NCBI GenBank assembly: GCA_036745875.1
Contig: DAIOFH010000031.1
Span: 1 to 35,597, forward strand
Source of the DNA: DAIOFH01 sp036745875
GTDB lineage: Bacteria; Planctomycetota; SZUA-567
DNA: 35,597 bases
Reading direction: 5' to 3'
Below, piece after piece: positions 7,978 to 15,944 of the stretch. Under the pieces are notes generated by a model. It was not told the origin of the DNA and made no database searches. It saw nothing but the letters and a program-made list of their open reading frames with translations. Position 1 is the first letter of the stretch; every line of letters starts with the position of its first letter. The position numbers and the translations under genes were made by a program.

Positions 7978-8493
7978 CTATTCATCTTTTTTATATTCGC
8001 CGGCGCATTCCTCGCTCGCGCCAAGGAGCACATCCAAACCATGACCAAGAGCGGGCAGCACCACGGCGAGATTTTCGCACGCGCCTTTAGGGCTGCCGGG
8101 AAGGTTGACGATAAGCGTCCTCCCCCGTATCGCCGCGACGCCGCGGCTGAGCATGGCGCGGGGAGTGATGGCCATGCCCGCAGTACGCATCGCCTCGGCG
8201 AGCCCCGGGGCCAGGCGTTCCGCCACCGCCAGCGTAGCCTCCGGAGTGCGGTCCCTTGGAGAAAACCCGGTACCGCCCGCCGTCAGCACCAGTGCGGCCT
8301 CTCCGCCATCGGAGAGTCGCCGCAACGCGGCGGACAGCGTTTCCTGATCGTCCGGGAGAATAGTCACCGACGCTGTCTCGTAGCCGTGCCGGTCAAGCAC
8401 TGCCCGGAGCGCCGGACCGGTCGTGTCTTCCCTCCGTCCCGCCGACGCCTTGTCGCTGACAATGACTATCGCGACCTTGTATTTCGCATTCAT
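7978..8493 (-). CDS. mogA: Molybdopterin adenylyltransferase (MogA/MoaB family)
   Basis: Activates molybdopterin by adenylation before metal insertion. The 171-residue product has the MoCF fold marks TAGGTGFSPRDRTPEAT and VNLPGSPKGACENL. The start at 8493 overlaps the MOSC gene stop as ATGA, and the upstream frame extension lacks family similarity. It works with the moeA-like gene in the same operon, which would insert molybdate. Confidence 0.93.
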   Translation of the reverse strand: MNAKYKVAIVIVSDKASAGRREDTTGPALRAVLDRHGYETASVTILPDDQETLSAALRRLSDGGEAALVLTAGGTGFSPRDRTPEATLAVAERLAPGLAEAMRTAGMAITPRAMLSRGVAAIRGRTLIVNLPGSPKGACENLAVVLPALGHGLDVLLGASEECAGEYKKDE

Positions 8494-8924
8494 GGCAGCA
8501 CCTCGACGACATCCCCCGCCCCGACCTCGCCGTCCTCCAGCACACGGGCAAAGATCCCTTCGCGCGGCATTATGCAATCGCCGACACGTTGATAAATCTG
8601 GCAATGGTTACGGCATTCCTTGCCGATCTGCGTCACTTCGAGGATCGCCGATCCCACATGCAACCGTGTACCCACCGGCAGGTGTGCCAGATCGATCCCG
8701 TCCACCACAATGTTTTCGCCGAAATCGCCGTCAACGACAGTGCCGCCCGCCTGGTTGAAGGCGTGGATTTTTTTCTCCGACAACAGGCTCACCTGGCGAT
8801 GCCAGTCGCCGGCGTGCGCGTCGCCGACCAATCCGTGGTTTCGCTTTAACAGAGCACGCCCGACCGGACGTTTGGCCGTGCCTTTTTTTCCACTGATGCA
8901 TACTGCGGACACGGTGCCTTTCAT
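8490..8924 (-). CDS. MOSC-domain protein
   Basis: MOSC domains resemble the C-terminal part of Moco sulfurases and are thought to move sulfur or bind the cofactor. The 144-residue protein is a bare MOSC domain: GLVGDAHAGDWHRQVSLLS, then GDFGENIVVDGIDL, LPVGTRLHVGSAILEVT and the conserved cysteine stretch GKECRNHC. The start at 8924 is chosen for AAGGGA upstream. In a cluster that matures a selenium-dependent hydroxylase, a role in sulfur or selenium delivery to Moco is possible, but this is inference. Confidence 0.88.
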   Translation of the reverse strand: MKGTVSAVCISGKKGTAKRPVGRALLKRNHGLVGDAHAGDWHRQVSLLSEKKIHAFNQAGGTVVDGDFGENIVVDGIDLAHLPVGTRLHVGSAILEVTQIGKECRNHCQIYQRVGDCIMPREGIFARVLEDGEVGAGDVVEVLP

Positions 8925-8965
8925 GCTCTTCCCTTCAAGTGACGCAAAGCGCTCCATAGCGGTTC

Positions 8966-9937
8966 TCATCCGCCAATCTGCGACATCGGCCGGTTTTCCG
9001 GAGATGCCGATCTTGTCCTGAAACAATGATGCCCGGGCTTGTTTTGTATGGCCTGGACAAGAGTTTTTTCCAACACGCTTTCATCACCGGCTGCCAGGAC
9101 CGGCCACAGGTCGATGCCCGAATCCATGTGCAGACATGTTTTCAACCTGCCGTCGGCGGTCAGGCGCAGCCGGTTGCAGCGGCTGCAAATGTCCTGACCC
9201 AGCGTTTCAATAAACCCTATGTTCCCGGCAAAACCCGGAAGCGTATAATACCGGGCGGGGCCATTGCCGAGGGAAACGGCGGACGGTTGCAGCGTCCCAT
9301 AGGCATTTTCAAGCATGCCGCGCAGTTTGTCCAGCCCGAACGGCTGGAACAATTTCCCGAAGCCGACCGGCATTACTTCAATAAACCGCACATGGACCGG
9401 TTTTTCTCGGGCCAGTCCGGCGATATCCACCAACCCCTGACCCACCACCCCGTGGAGCGGCACACAGTTCACCTTGACCGTGTCGATGCCGGCGAGAAGC
9501 GCCGAATCAAGTCCCCGGACAGCGGCCGTCACGTCGCCGCCACGGGTCAACTCCCGGTACACATCCGGGTTCAGGGTATCCAGGCTGATATTGACGCCGT
9601 CCAGGCCGGCACGCTTGAGCGCGTCCGCCAGGCCGGAGAGAAGAATGCCGTTCGTGGTCATCGTCACCATGTCGATGCCGGGTATATTTTTCAGCAGTTC
9701 AACAAGCTTAACCGCGCCTTTACGCACCAGCGGCTCGCCGCCGGTTATCTTTACCGTGCGAGTGCCCAGCCCCGCCAGCACGCGGCAAACCGTCCCGATC
9801 TGTTCGAAGGATAGTATGTCCTTGTGCTGGAGTTTTGTAACGCCTTCTTCAGGCATGCAATACGCGCAACGCAGGTTGCAGCGGTCGGTGATGGAGACGC
9901 GGATATAATCGATATCGCGGCCGACGGCGTCACGCAT
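8966..9937 (-). CDS. moaA: GTP 3',8-cyclase, radical SAM enzyme of molybdopterin synthesis
   Basis: With MoaC it turns GTP into cyclic pyranopterin monophosphate. The 323-residue protein has the radical-SAM cluster C20-x3-C24-x2-C27 in TDRCNLRCAYC and the second cluster CSRCNRLRLTADGRLKTC near the C-terminus. It ends in the conserved Gly-Gly tail that is needed for catalysis in the family. The start at 9937 fits family N-termini (DAVGRDIDYIRVSITDRC). An ATG at 9958 with GGGGGA upstream is a good alternative. Both overlap the moaC 3' end. moaD and moaE are not in this window. Confidence 0.95.
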   Translation of the reverse strand: MRDAVGRDIDYIRVSITDRCNLRCAYCMPEEGVTKLQHKDILSFEQIGTVCRVLAGLGTRTVKITGGEPLVRKGAVKLVELLKNIPGIDMVTMTTNGILLSGLADALKRAGLDGVNISLDTLNPDVYRELTRGGDVTAAVRGLDSALLAGIDTVKVNCVPLHGVVGQGLVDIAGLAREKPVHVRFIEVMPVGFGKLFQPFGLDKLRGMLENAYGTLQPSAVSLGNGPARYYTLPGFAGNIGFIETLGQDICSRCNRLRLTADGRLKTCLHMDSGIDLWPVLAAGDESVLEKTLVQAIQNKPGHHCFRTRSASPENRPMSQIGG

Positions 9938-10451
9938 GGGGTCCACCGTCCCCCGCATGGTAGTCCCCCGACTTGCCGCCGCTCTTTTCCAGCAGCCGCA
10001 CACGGCGTATTTCCATATCTTGCCCAATCGCCTTGGTCATGTCGTATATGGTCAACAGCGCGACTGCCACGCCGGTCAGCGCTTCCATCTCCACGCCTGT
10101 CCTACCCGTTGTTTTCACCTGGCAACATGCGCGCACGGTGTTGATGTCGGCAAGCAATTCGAAATCCAGGCTGCAGTTGGAGACCGGCAGCGGATGGCAG
10201 AGTGGAATCAGGTCGGCGGTGCGCTTGACCGCCATGATGCCAGCCAGCCTGGCGGTTCCGAGGATATCCCCTTTCGCCGACGTCCCGGCGGCAATCGCCG
10301 CGAATATTCCGGCGCTAACCGCGATCTCCCCTTCGGCCAGGGCCATGCGCGTCGTCACGTCTTTTTCCGACACGTCGACCATATGCGCCTTGCCTGCGGC
10401 GTCGAAGTGGGGTAAGGTGGGATCCGGCCGGGGCGTGTCGGGATTCTTCAA
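9930..10451 (-). CDS. moaC: Cyclic pyranopterin monophosphate synthase, TTG start
   Basis: Completes the first step of molybdopterin synthesis with MoaA. The family core is clear: FDAAGKAHMVDVSEKDVT, KRTADLIPLCHPL, TGRTGVEMEALTG and a C-terminal LLEKSGGKSGD. No ATG fits the N-terminus. A TTG at 10451 has GGAGG 6 nt upstream and overlaps the moeA-like stop as TTGA, giving 173 residues, slightly longer than the E. coli protein. The call is firm and the TTG start is well supported. Confidence 0.93.
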   Translation of the reverse strand: MKNPDTPRPDPTLPHFDAAGKAHMVDVSEKDVTTRMALAEGEIAVSAGIFAAIAAGTSAKGDILGTARLAGIMAVKRTADLIPLCHPLPVSNCSLDFELLADINTVRACCQVKTTGRTGVEMEALTGVAVALLTIYDMTKAIGQDMEIRRVRLLEKSGGKSGDYHAGDGGPHA

Positions 10452-11488
10452 GCAAAACCTCCCATTGCGTAACCCTTGCCAAAACCGCATTCCGGGAAAT
10501 GGCAGGGCTGGCAGCCAAGGCACAACCCACCATGCCCCAGGCCGCGCAGTTCCTCCCGCGTCACCCTGAGCCCGGCGGCAAGCCGCGGGAAAACAATGTC
10601 AAAAATGGTTTTGCGTTCATACATGACGCACCCGGGCAACCCCGCGACAGGAACATCTCCTTTATACGCCAGCATGAACATGGCGCCGGGAAGAACGGGC
10701 GTTCCATAACTCACCACCTCGTCCGCGACCGCCGTTATCGCAGCCGGCGTGCGATCGTCAGGATCAACGGACATGCCGCCGGTGCAGAGGATCATGTCCA
10801 TCCCGTCGGCCAACAGTTCCCTGATAGCCTTGGCGATATTGTCCTTGTCGTCGTCACTGAGTATCTGCCGGACCACGCTGGAACCGAATTGCGCCACTTT
10901 GTCCGCCACAACCGGTCCGAAGGTGTCCACGATGCGTTTATGGTAAATTTCGTTTCCCGTTGTGACCAGACCAATCCGCATCGGGCGGTAGGGAAGAAGT
11001 TTTAAGATGGGTTCGTCCCCCGCGACGGCCTCGGCAGCCCGCATTTTGTCCTTGGCTATGGCGAGGGGAATGATGCGGAACGCCGCCAGCTTGTCGCCCC
11101 GCCTGACCGGAAAACCGCCGTGGCGCGTGGCGATCGAGATATGGTCGAGCTGGTTCAGCTCCAGAAGCCTCCCGGCATCCACCAGGAACAGGCCGTCGAT
11201 CTCGGCCCGGAGCTCGATCTTTCCCTCCTTTACCGGGGAGGCGGACATGTTTTCGTTGCGGCAGAGGCGACAGAGGATGTCGGCGGCATCGTTTTCATGC
11301 AGCATGTCGTCGCCAAGGTCCCAGACAAAGAGGGTGTCCTTGCCCATGGCCAGCAATAGCGGTATGTCTTCGGCCGCTACGACATGACCCTTGCGGAACG
11401 CCGCGTCCTTGGACACGCCCTTGACGATGCGTGTCAGGTCATGGCACAGGACATGCCCGACAGCGTCGCGGGTGGGGATATTTTTCAT
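10448..11488 (-). CDS. Short MoeA-like molybdopterin-binding protein with C-terminal cysteine cluster
   Basis: MoeA-type proteins insert molybdate into adenylated molybdopterin. The 346-residue product has the molybdopterin-binding fold (RIGLVTTGNEIY, then LCTGGMSVDPDDRTPAAI) and the GDKLAAFRIIPL segment, but lacks much of the length of the classic 410-residue MoeA. Its C-terminus carries C323, C326, C329 and C334 (CLGCQPCHFPECGFGKG), a possible metal or Fe-S site not present in E. coli MoeA. I recall similar tails on molybdopterin-binding proteins of anaerobes, but cannot verify it here. The start at 11488 has AAAGGGA upstream and lies 1 nt after the xdhC-like stop. Confidence 0.85.
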   Translation of the reverse strand: MKNIPTRDAVGHVLCHDLTRIVKGVSKDAAFRKGHVVAAEDIPLLLAMGKDTLFVWDLGDDMLHENDAADILCRLCRNENMSASPVKEGKIELRAEIDGLFLVDAGRLLELNQLDHISIATRHGGFPVRRGDKLAAFRIIPLAIAKDKMRAAEAVAGDEPILKLLPYRPMRIGLVTTGNEIYHKRIVDTFGPVVADKVAQFGSSVVRQILSDDDKDNIAKAIRELLADGMDMILCTGGMSVDPDDRTPAAITAVADEVVSYGTPVLPGAMFMLAYKGDVPVAGLPGCVMYERKTIFDIVFPRLAAGLRVTREELRGLGHGGLCLGCQPCHFPECGFGKGYAMGGFA

Positions 11489-11489
11489 A

Positions 11490-12569
11490 TTATCCCTTTC
11501 CGGGCGGCAACATTCCGGCCCGGACGGCGATGAGTTCCGCGACGATGCTGACGGCAATTTCCTCCGGCGTTTCGGAGCCGATGGCAAGGCCTATCGGGCA
11601 ATAGACCCGGTCAAGGTCGGTTTGGGAAAAACCGTTCGTCAGCAGCGTTTCGTAGACTGCCTCGCGCTTTCGCCTGCTGCCGATCATGCCTATATATCCG
11701 GCTGAGGTGGTCAGCGCCTGTCCGAGCACTTCGGTATCAAAGGAATGGCCGCGGGTGAGAATGGCGACGAAACACTTTTCGTTGACGGGAAAGCCGAGCA
11801 CACCTTCGGTCAGGCAGCTCTTGAACTCCGGTACCGCGACCCGCCGCTCGGCGGCCAGCCAGGGGAATCGCTCGCTGACGACGAATTCCGCCCGGTCGTC
11901 GAGAACCGTGGTCTCGAAATCCACTTTGCCCGCCATTTCGGCCACGGCACGGGACACATGGCCGCCGCCGGCAAGCACCAGCCTGGTGTTGGCGTATACG
12001 GGTTCGAGGAGGAATTCCTTCCCATCCAATGCGACAATGGACGCATGTCTCGCTTTCTGCGCGGCGGCGATCACCGCTTCCGTGGCCTCATCCCAGGGCG
12101 TGAGGGTCGGAGAACTGTTGCCGCTCTCCTGGATCGGGGACAAGAGAAAAGAATCCAGTCCCCTATGCGTCCTTTCGCAAAGTGAAGCGAATATGCCCGC
12201 CCATTCGGGGCTAAGCCGCTGAACCAGGAGCCAGACTTTTCCGCCGCAGATAAGGTCCGCGCCCGTCTCGGCGCTTCCAGTCATGTCGACGGAAAATAGG
12301 CGTTCCTCCCCGTCCTCCAGCGCTGCCGCGGCCTCTTCCACGGCGCGCGCCTCGGCGACGCCGCCGCCGATCGTACCGGCCAAACGGCCTTCCGGACCGA
12401 CGAGCATTTTCGCACCCGCGCCGCGCGGAGTGGATCCCTCGTCCGCGACGATAGTGACCACCGCGACAGGCGCTCCGCCTGCGAGGCGGTCGCGGATTTC
12501 CGCCCAAATGGATGCGGGCGCTTTTTCGGTGTTATCGGAACGGGCATGACTCGTGCGAGATTCTTCCAT
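11490..12569 (-). CDS. XdhC/CoxI-family Moco sulfuration and insertion factor
   Basis: XdhC proteins bind Moco, protect it and help load it, with its terminal sulfur, into xanthine dehydrogenase-type hydroxylases. The 359-residue protein has the XdhC N-terminal domain (VTIVADEGSTPRGAGAKMLV, GTIGGGVAEARAVE, then CGGKV) and a C-terminal Rossmann domain (LVLAGGGHVSRAVAEMA, then YIGMIGSRRK). First gene of the nine-gene Mo operon, with a promoter immediately upstream. Its place next to SDMH genes suggests that its client is the selenium hydroxylase. Confidence 0.92.
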   Translation of the reverse strand: MEESRTSHARSDNTEKAPASIWAEIRDRLAGGAPVAVVTIVADEGSTPRGAGAKMLVGPEGRLAGTIGGGVAEARAVEEAAAALEDGEERLFSVDMTGSAETGADLICGGKVWLLVQRLSPEWAGIFASLCERTHRGLDSFLLSPIQESGNSSPTLTPWDEATEAVIAAAQKARHASIVALDGKEFLLEPVYANTRLVLAGGGHVSRAVAEMAGKVDFETTVLDDRAEFVVSERFPWLAAERRVAVPEFKSCLTEGVLGFPVNEKCFVAILTRGHSFDTEVLGQALTTSAGYIGMIGSRRKREAVYETLLTNGFSQTDLDRVYCPIGLAIGSETPEEIAVSIVAELIAVRAGMLPPGKG

Positions 12570-12599
12570 ACTATTCCCTTCATATGGAACTACAAGTTC

Positions 12600-12628
12600 A
12601 TACTATCATACCAAAAAGCAATTGTCAA
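12600..12628 (-). promoter_or_regulatory. Promoter of the molybdenum operon
   Basis: On the minus strand a perfect TTGACA (12623-12628) is followed 17 bp later by TAGTAT (12600-12605), placing the start of transcription about 20 nt ahead of the xdhC-like ATG. The leader is too short to hold a Moco riboswitch. Confidence 0.65.
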
Positions 12629-12648
12629 TTTATCGCTAAAAAATTTTC

Positions 12649-12697
12649 AACCACGCTTCAAAATATTTTTAAGAATGTGAATTGAAAAAGCGTGGTT
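12649..12697. promoter_or_regulatory. Ten-base inverted repeat in the divergent promoter region
   Basis: AACCACGCTT (12649-12658) and AAGCGTGGTT (12688-12697) are exact inverted copies separated by 29 bp. The right arm falls between the -35 and -10 boxes of the plus promoter. The left arm lies about 21 bp upstream of the -35 of the minus Mo-operon promoter. It looks like a two-site operator for one regulator controlling both directions. It does not match the ModE consensus I know. Confidence 0.55.
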
Positions 12698-12709
12698 TTC
12701 AGGTACAAT
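12682..12709 (+). promoter_or_regulatory. Promoter of the nucleoside deaminase gene
   Basis: TTGAAA (12682-12687) and TACAAT (12704-12709) are 16 bp apart. An exact TATAAT lies just beyond at 12713-12718 but has no good -35. The spacer contains one arm of the 10-bp inverted repeat. Confidence 0.55.
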
Positions 12710-12777
12710 AACTATAATGGATAGGGCGGCTAAAGTCGCGTACCATTTTCCACCACCATTTCCGGAGGCCCACCACC

Positions 12778-13350
12778 ATGAAATATGACGACGCCTTTTT
12801 TCATCACCTGCTTGACTGCGTGGAGGCGGACATCATGCCGCAGACGCTCAGGGGGGTAAAAATGGGAGCCAAGGTTTTCGGCGCCGCCATGCTGCGCCGG
12901 GAGGACCTGGGCCTTGTGGTGGCATCCACAAACCATGAGTCGTCGTCCCCGCTGTGGCACGGCGAAGTGTATGCCATCAAGGAGTTTTACGAACTGCAAA
13001 ACCACCCCCGCCCCGGCGACTGCATGATGCTGGCGACCCACCAACCGTGCTGCATGTGCGCGTCGGCCATTGCCTGGGCGGGCATTCCCGAGGTCTGGTA
13101 CCTCTTCGGCTACGAGCAGACGGGCGCAGACTTCAACATCCCCCACGACCAGAAGATGATCCGCGACCTCTTCGGCACGACCGAACCCAACCCCGACAAT
13201 TCCTATTATACCATGCGCTCCATAATGTCCCTGGTACCGCAGCTCGACGACCAGAAGCGCGCCATTGAGCGCTATGACGAGGTGCGCAGGCGCTATGCGG
13301 AGTTGTCCGACATTTACCAGAAAGGCGAAAAGGTGATGGCACTCAGTTGA
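12778..13350 (+). CDS. Cytidine/guanine deaminase-fold nucleobase deaminase
   Basis: A zinc hydrolase of the cytidine deaminase superfamily. The 190-residue protein has the catalytic H61-x-E63 (WHGEVYAI) and the zinc ligands C91 and C94 (HQPCCMC). GGAGG precedes the ATG. It is somewhat longer than the tRNA or guanine deaminases of this fold, with an extra C-terminal helical part. Its place ahead of hyuA in a purine locus suggests a purine or ring-opened purine substrate; the exact one cannot be told from sequence. A separate amidohydrolase-type guanine deaminase is present in the same window. Confidence 0.85.
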   Translation: MKYDDAFFHHLLDCVEADIMPQTLRGVKMGAKVFGAAMLRREDLGLVVASTNHESSSPLWHGEVYAIKEFYELQNHPRPGDCMMLATHQPCCMCASAIAWAGIPEVWYLFGYEQTGADFNIPHDQKMIRDLFGTTEPNPDNSYYTMRSIMSLVPQLDDQKRAIERYDEVRRRYAELSDIYQKGEKVMALS

Positions 13351-13414
13351 ATTTTCCCACGCCCGAGCTATCATTGGTACATACATAAACCCTCTGCCGC
13401 AAAAGGGAATGATC

Positions 13415-14797
13415 ATGGGTCTGTTGATCAAAAATGCCGCGATCGTGCGTCCCGATGGATTGTTCCAGGGCGACTTGCTTGCCAGTGACGGCGTCATCGT
13501 CCGCATCGACCATAGCATCACCGACGATACGGCAACGGTATTCGACGCCGGCGGCAAATACCTGCTTCCCGGCGGCGTCGACGTCCATACCCATTTCACC
13601 CTGGACCTTGGCGCATTCCAAGCCAGCGACGATTTCCATACCGGCACCGTCGCCGCCGCCTGCGGCGGCACCACCACCATTGTCGACCATCCCGGATTCG
13701 GCCCTCAACACTGCCGCCTCGGCCACCAGATCGATGTCTATCACCGGCTCGCGGAAAAATCCGCGATCGACTATTCGTTTCACGGCGTATTCCAGCATGT
13801 CGACGACCAGGTTCTCACCGACATGGCGGATCTGGCGGAAGCCGGCATCACCAGCTTCAAGGCATACTTGACCTATGGCGGCAAACTAGCCGATCCCGAC
13901 CTTTTGCGGATTCTGAAAAGGGCAAGGGAACTCGGGATCATCATATGCGCCCATTGCGAAAACGATGCGATCATAGCCTTTCTTACCCAGCAAATGCTGC
14001 AAAGCGGCAACGGCGACCCGGCGGGCCATCCCCGGAGCCGCCCGGATTTCTGCGAAGCCGAGGCGGTCTACCGCATGCTGGCGCTCGCCAGGGCGGCCGG
14101 AGATGCGCCGGTGTATGTCGTCCACCTTTCCACCGCGCTCGGGCTGGAGGCGGTCCGCTCGGCCCGGCGGCACGGTCAAAGCAATGTCTTTGCCGAGACC
14201 TGCACCCAATACCTTGTCCTGGACGAAACGCGCTACGACGACCCGAAGGAAGGACTGAAATACATCATGAGCCCGCCGCTCAGAGGGCAAGCCGACAACC
14301 AATTGTTGTGGGACGGGCTCAGGACCGGCGACATCGACACCCTCGCCACCGACCACTGCCCGTTCTTCATGGAAAAGAAGCTGTCGGGCGTTGGCAATTT
14401 CACCCGCTGCCCCGGCGGGGCTCCCGGCGTGGAAGCGCGGATGGCCCTGATGTTTTCCGAAGGCTTCATGAAGGGACGGCTGTCGCTTGCCGAGGTCGTC
14501 TGGTCATGCTGCACCAATCCGGCCCGCGTTTTCGGCCTGTATCCGCAAAAGGGTGCGCTTATGCCTGGAAGCGATGCGGACTTGGTGATTTTCGATCCGG
14601 ATATCGAGATGACTCTCACCAAAAGCATGTTGCATGAAAATGTCGATTATACGCCGTATGAGGGCTTCCGTCTGAAGGGAGCTCCGGTCATGACGATTTC
14701 GCGGGGAGAAGTGGTGGCGCGAAACGGCGAATTCGTCGGCACGATAGGACGGGGAAAATTCATCAAGCGTTCCTTGCCCATCCTGCCGCGCCGCTAA
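13415..14797 (+). CDS. hyuA: Hydantoinase/dihydropyrimidinase-family amidohydrolase
   Basis: Opens cyclic ureides at a binuclear metal site. The 460-residue enzyme has H58-x-H60 (DVHTH), the likely carboxylated lysine K149 (ITSFKAYLTY), and further metal ligands in VVHLST and ATDHCPFFMEKK. The length matches E. coli HyuA. The start at 13415 has AAGGGA 6 nt upstream; a 6-nt-earlier ATG is less well spaced. In the anaerobic purine gene sets described in E. coli and gut bacteria, hyuA is a core member, so the likely role is hydrolysis of a purine-derived ring. Its last 35 bp overlap the end of the convergent NifS-like gene. Confidence 0.92.
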   Translation: MGLLIKNAAIVRPDGLFQGDLLASDGVIVRIDHSITDDTATVFDAGGKYLLPGGVDVHTHFTLDLGAFQASDDFHTGTVAAACGGTTTIVDHPGFGPQHCRLGHQIDVYHRLAEKSAIDYSFHGVFQHVDDQVLTDMADLAEAGITSFKAYLTYGGKLADPDLLRILKRARELGIIICAHCENDAIIAFLTQQMLQSGNGDPAGHPRSRPDFCEAEAVYRMLALARAAGDAPVYVVHLSTALGLEAVRSARRHGQSNVFAETCTQYLVLDETRYDDPKEGLKYIMSPPLRGQADNQLLWDGLRTGDIDTLATDHCPFFMEKKLSGVGNFTRCPGGAPGVEARMALMFSEGFMKGRLSLAEVVWSCCTNPARVFGLYPQKGALMPGSDADLVIFDPDIEMTLTKSMLHENVDYTPYEGFRLKGAPVMTISRGEVVARNGEFVGTIGRGKFIKRSLPILPRR

Positions 14798-15911
14798 AGT
14801 TTTCCGCAGCGTCCATCAGTGCGGAAACGGCGATGTCGATCTCATCCGGCGTATTGAAATGGGAAAAGGAAAAGCGGACTGCACCCTGTTTTTCCGTGCC
14901 GAAACGCTTGTGAAGAAGCGGCGCGCAATGCGCTCCCGCCCGGACGGCGATTCCATATCCATCCGCGAGAAAAGCGGCGACTTCCGAGGAATCCCGATTT
15001 CCAAGGTTGAGGGCAACAATGGGCATGCGCCGCGGCGTAGCGTAGTCGCCGTATAGGCGTAGGCCGGAAATGCCGCGTATTCCGGCAAGAAAGCGCATTG
15101 CCAGCGCGTCCGCCGCCTTCCAGAGCGCCGCCGGGCCGCGTTCAAGCACAAATGCCAGGCCGGCGGAAAGGGATGCGATACCGTGGGAGTTGGGCGTTCC
15201 CGCCTCCAACAACTCCGGGAGCGTCTGCGGTTGTTCCGTACTGAACGTATGGCTGCCGCTGCCGCCGACCAGGAGCGGACGCGGTGTAAAGCGCGGCCCA
15301 AGGGATATGCCGCCAGTGCCCTGCAGGCCATAGAGGGCCTTATGTCCGGTAAAGCACAGGGCGTCGATCCCCTGTGCCTCCATGTCAATATCGAGAAGTC
15401 CAGCGCTCTGCGCCGCGTCGACGATCAGGAAAATCCCCTTTTCCCGGCACAAACTCCCGAGTTCGGCGACGGGGGCGATCATGCCGGTGAGGTTGGACGC
15501 ATGGGCGACGACGATTGCCTCCGTATCGGCGCGGCAATGGCTGGCAATGTCCGCGAGGTCATAGCGCCCGCACTCGTCTACCGGGACAAGGGAAAAGTTG
15601 CCTCGCCTGTATACCGGCCGTAAAATGGAATTATGCTCCGCCTCGGTGGTGACGATATGCCCGTCCAGTGAGTTGACGGCCAGGTTCAAGGCTTCGGTGA
15701 CGTTTTTGGTAAACGCGATGCGGCCGGGATCGCCACAATGGAACAGCGTCGCCGCCCTGCTCCTCGCACGCTCAATCGCGCGCATGGCGGCCAGCGAAAA
15801 AGGGTGCGACCCACGGGCAGGATTGCCAAAGGACTCAACAGCCTTCGCCACCGCCCGCGCCACCTGGGGCGGTTTCGGGAAGCTGGTGGCCGCATTATCG
15901 AAGTAAATCAT
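14763..15911 (-). CDS. NifS/CsdB-type cysteine desulfurase or selenocysteine lyase
   Basis: A PLP enzyme of aminotransferase class V. The 382-residue protein has the N-terminal YFDNAATSFPKP, the histidine region EAEHNS, aspartate in VDAAQSAG, PLP lysine K191 (TGHKALYG) and the catalytic cysteine C329 (RAGAHCAP). This subfamily travels with selD and yedF in SDMH loci, so mobilisation of selenium (or sulfur) for the hydroxylase is the likely job. Its start codon is only 33 bp from the selD start on the other strand. Confidence 0.9.
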   Translation of the reverse strand: MIYFDNAATSFPKPPQVARAVAKAVESFGNPARGSHPFSLAAMRAIERARSRAATLFHCGDPGRIAFTKNVTEALNLAVNSLDGHIVTTEAEHNSILRPVYRRGNFSLVPVDECGRYDLADIASHCRADTEAIVVAHASNLTGMIAPVAELGSLCREKGIFLIVDAAQSAGLLDIDMEAQGIDALCFTGHKALYGLQGTGGISLGPRFTPRPLLVGGSGSHTFSTEQPQTLPELLEAGTPNSHGIASLSAGLAFVLERGPAALWKAADALAMRFLAGIRGISGLRLYGDYATPRRMPIVALNLGNRDSSEVAAFLADGYGIAVRAGAHCAPLLHKRFGTEKQGAVRFSFSHFNTPDEIDIAVSALMDAAENFSGAAGWARNA

Positions 15912-15944
15912 TATTTGCCTTCTCTACAGATTGGGAGAGCCGCC

